From assembly GCA_021797385.1 (NCBI GenBank), contig JAJZZW010000028.1, positions 1 to 15,561 on the forward strand: a stretch of DNA of 15,561 nucleotides. Direction: 5' to 3'. The notes below the pieces were generated by a model that was not told where the DNA came from, made no database searches, and saw only the letters and a list, made by a program, of their open reading frames with translations. Numbering within the stretch: position 1 is the stretch's first letter; each line of letters opens with the position of its first letter. This DNA is from Thermoplasmata archaeon. Its GTDB lineage: Archaea; Thermoplasmatota; Thermoplasmata; Thermoplasmatales; Thermoplasmataceae. The translations under genes and the position numbers were made by a program. Below, one piece after another: positions 14,331-15,561 of this stretch.

Positions 14331-14331
14331 T

Positions 14332-15429
14332 ATGGATTACAGATTTGAAGGGGAAACTATAAAAAGAAAACTTATGGATGCCGGCATATACAGTCCATTA
14401 AATGATTATGAGGCGAATCCCGAAAGTGGTAGAATTTCCATCGGTTACAGCTATCCGATCAAGGCATTTGAAAAGTTCCTGGGATATTATGACAGTTATT
14501 ACAATATAGCATACAATCCATCCATTTCTTTCAATACAGATTTTTCTCTTATTTTCAGTGCCTGTAAATATAATAGCAATAGTGGAAATGATAGGGTCAT
14601 TCTGGACGGAAAATCCGCAGATAAATACATAGAAAGATACAGAAAACCATTGGAGTTTTTCAGGAAAAATAATAATATAAAGGGTTCATTTTCTTTTTAT
14701 ATAAAACGATATAGAAAATACAGGGAAGCAAAGGGAATGAGTGAATCCTCTGCAGTTGCATCAGCTGTTTCCAGGAGCATAGTAAAAAATATATATGGAG
14801 ATAATGCCGGAAAAGATGATAGCATTGTTTCAAGGTATGCAAGAATGGTATCCGGGTCAGGGACAAGGGCGGCAGTAAACGGGCCCTCAATATGGCTTTC
14901 ATATCCCGGCATTAATGAAAATGAGTCCTATGCTGTTAAAATACCGGCAGATGTTAAAAAAGTAGGTTACGCAATATTTCCGGCAAATATAGATTACCAG
15001 ACCATTAGCGCCCACTCAGAAGCTGTAAAATCACCATTCTATGAATCATGGATTACTGAAAAATATACTAGAATAAAAGAAATTGTGACTGGAAATTTTA
15101 ATGTTAAAGATTTGATGGAAAGGGCAAGAGAAGATATGTTCAGCCTTAATTCTGTTCTATTATCACGTGGAAATATTGTGCAGACCCCTGAAAGCCTTAA
15201 ATTATTGAAAACATTTATTGAATTCAGCAAAAAAAATGAGGGTATTTACATTACAGGAGATACTGGTCCATCCCTCATGGCAATGTCACTGGATAATAAA
15301 TTATTAAATGAATTCCTTGAGTTAAGTGGCAGGGATTATTTAATAGGAACCCATAATCCTGATGCACATGAAAAATACCTTAATGAATTCAGAAAAGAAT
15401 CAGAAGAATATTTTTCTAATATTAATTGA
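14332..15429 (+). CDS. mevalonate 3,5-bisphosphate decarboxylase-like (GHMP fold)
   Basis: Cytoplasmic enzyme of isoprenoid lipid synthesis, converting mevalonate 3,5-bisphosphate to isopentenyl diphosphate in the Thermoplasma-type mevalonate route. The 365-aa protein belongs to the diphosphomevalonate decarboxylase family. EKFLGYYD (47-54) matches the IKYWGK segment and supplies the conserved lysine K48. GMSESSAVASA (135-145) is the phosphate loop. SGSGTRAAVNGPSIW (174-188) carries the conserved arginine R179, and YITGDTGPS (306-314) the catalytic aspartate D310. Mevalonate 3-kinases of the same fold have lost the Lys and Asp, so retention of the Lys-Arg-Asp set points to a decarboxylase. 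A classical 5-diphosphomevalonate decarboxylase is less likely in this lineage. The ATG 14332 start fits a TATA box 24 bases upstream. Confidence 0.82.
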   Translation: MDYRFEGETIKRKLMDAGIYSPLNDYEANPESGRISIGYSYPIKAFEKFLGYYDSYYNIAYNPSISFNTDFSLIFSACKYNSNSGNDRVILDGKSADKYIERYRKPLEFFRKNNNIKGSFSFYIKRYRKYREAKGMSESSAVASAVSRSIVKNIYGDNAGKDDSIVSRYARMVSGSGTRAAVNGPSIWLSYPGINENESYAVKIPADVKKVGYAIFPANIDYQTISAHSEAVKSPFYESWITEKYTRIKEIVTGNFNVKDLMERAREDMFSLNSVLLSRGNIVQTPESLKLLKTFIEFSKKNEGIYITGDTGPSLMAMSLDNKLLNEFLELSGRDYLIGTHNPDAHEKYLNEFRKESEEYFSNIN

Positions 15430-15559
15430 ATATTTTATATTCTTTTTGCATTTTCGTAATGAGTTGTGATAATAGTTTTATGTTTCCTGAAGCTATTGCC
15501 CTGCTCAACTTCAATATATCAGTATTAATGTTATAATAAATAGTTTCAGAGGATAACTG
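15422..15559 (-). CDS. 3' end of an unidentified minus-strand gene
   Basis: A frame open from the window edge to TAA at 15422-15424 encodes at least 45 residues. The end reads YYNINTDILKLSRAIASGNIK followed by LLSQLITKMQKEYKIFN, an amphipathic helical C-terminus. The other five frames of this stretch are broken by stops. Nothing identifies the family. It converges on the decarboxylase gene with an 8-base overlap of the coding ends (15422-15429). Confidence 0.5.
   Translation of the reverse strand, partial: QLSSETIYYNINTDILKLSRAIASGNIKLLSQLITKMQKEYKIFN
15431..15455 (+). terminator. T-rich terminator after decarboxylase gene
   Basis: ATATTTTATATTCTTTTTGCATTTT follows the TGA at 15429 at once, a T-run able to stop archaeal RNA polymerase. 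It lies inside the 3' end of the opposing gene. Confidence 0.35.
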
Positions 15560-15561
15560 AT

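Noticed and set aside
14660..14912. Two antisense open frames of 70-80 codons inside the decarboxylase gene
   Set aside because: They lie opposite the conserved catalytic motifs of the sense gene and show low-complexity translations, as expected for shadow frames.
14332..15429. Mevalonate 3-kinase
   Set aside because: The lysine (K48) and aspartate (D310) lost in that kinase are both present, favouring the decarboxylase.

Overview
The window reads as chromosome of an acidophilic, thermoplasma-like archaeon (Thermoplasmatales or close kin). The main clues are a mevalonate 3,5-bisphosphate decarboxylase-like gene (the decarboxylase of the Thermoplasma-type mevalonate route), archaeal TATA boxes centred about 24-26 bases before start codons (leaderless transcripts), frequent ATA and AGG/AGA codons, and GH15 and sugar-ABC genes of archaeal type. 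No RNA gene, CRISPR array or insertion sequence was seen, and no gene-free stretch exceeds about 180 bases.

Positions 1-7280 form a carbohydrate uptake and breakdown locus. A membrane-anchored sugar-binding protein (minus strand, C-terminus cut by the window edge) is divergent from an overlapping operon of two permeases and a MalK-type ATPase. Convergent to that operon are two cytoplasmic glycoside hydrolases on the minus strand: an amylo-alpha-1,6-glucosidase-like (alpha/alpha)6-barrel enzyme and a GH15 trehalase/glucoamylase. Together they suggest import of an alpha-glucoside (trehalose, maltose or short oligosaccharides) and intracellular hydrolysis to glucose. The binding protein seems to carry a block at its N-terminus that normally lies near the C-terminus of the family.

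Positions 7443-11368 (minus strand) are accessory-looking and more A+T-rich. They hold a 747-residue, heavily sequon-decorated surface protein with one transmembrane helix and a basic winged-helix-like cytoplasmic tail (a candidate membrane-bound one-component regulator), then a tightly overlapping three-gene operon: an unrecognised 228-aa protein, a 170-aa protein and a HEPN-fold protein. The last two resemble a pair that recurs in bacteria, with no assigned function.

Positions 11498-15561 are mixed housekeeping and surface genes: a MocA-like nucleotidyltransferase followed by a nitrilase-superfamily amidase, a small secreted protein that may be a filament subunit, a multi-pass membrane protein, the isoprenoid decarboxylase, and the 3' end of a minus-strand gene that overlaps it tail to tail.
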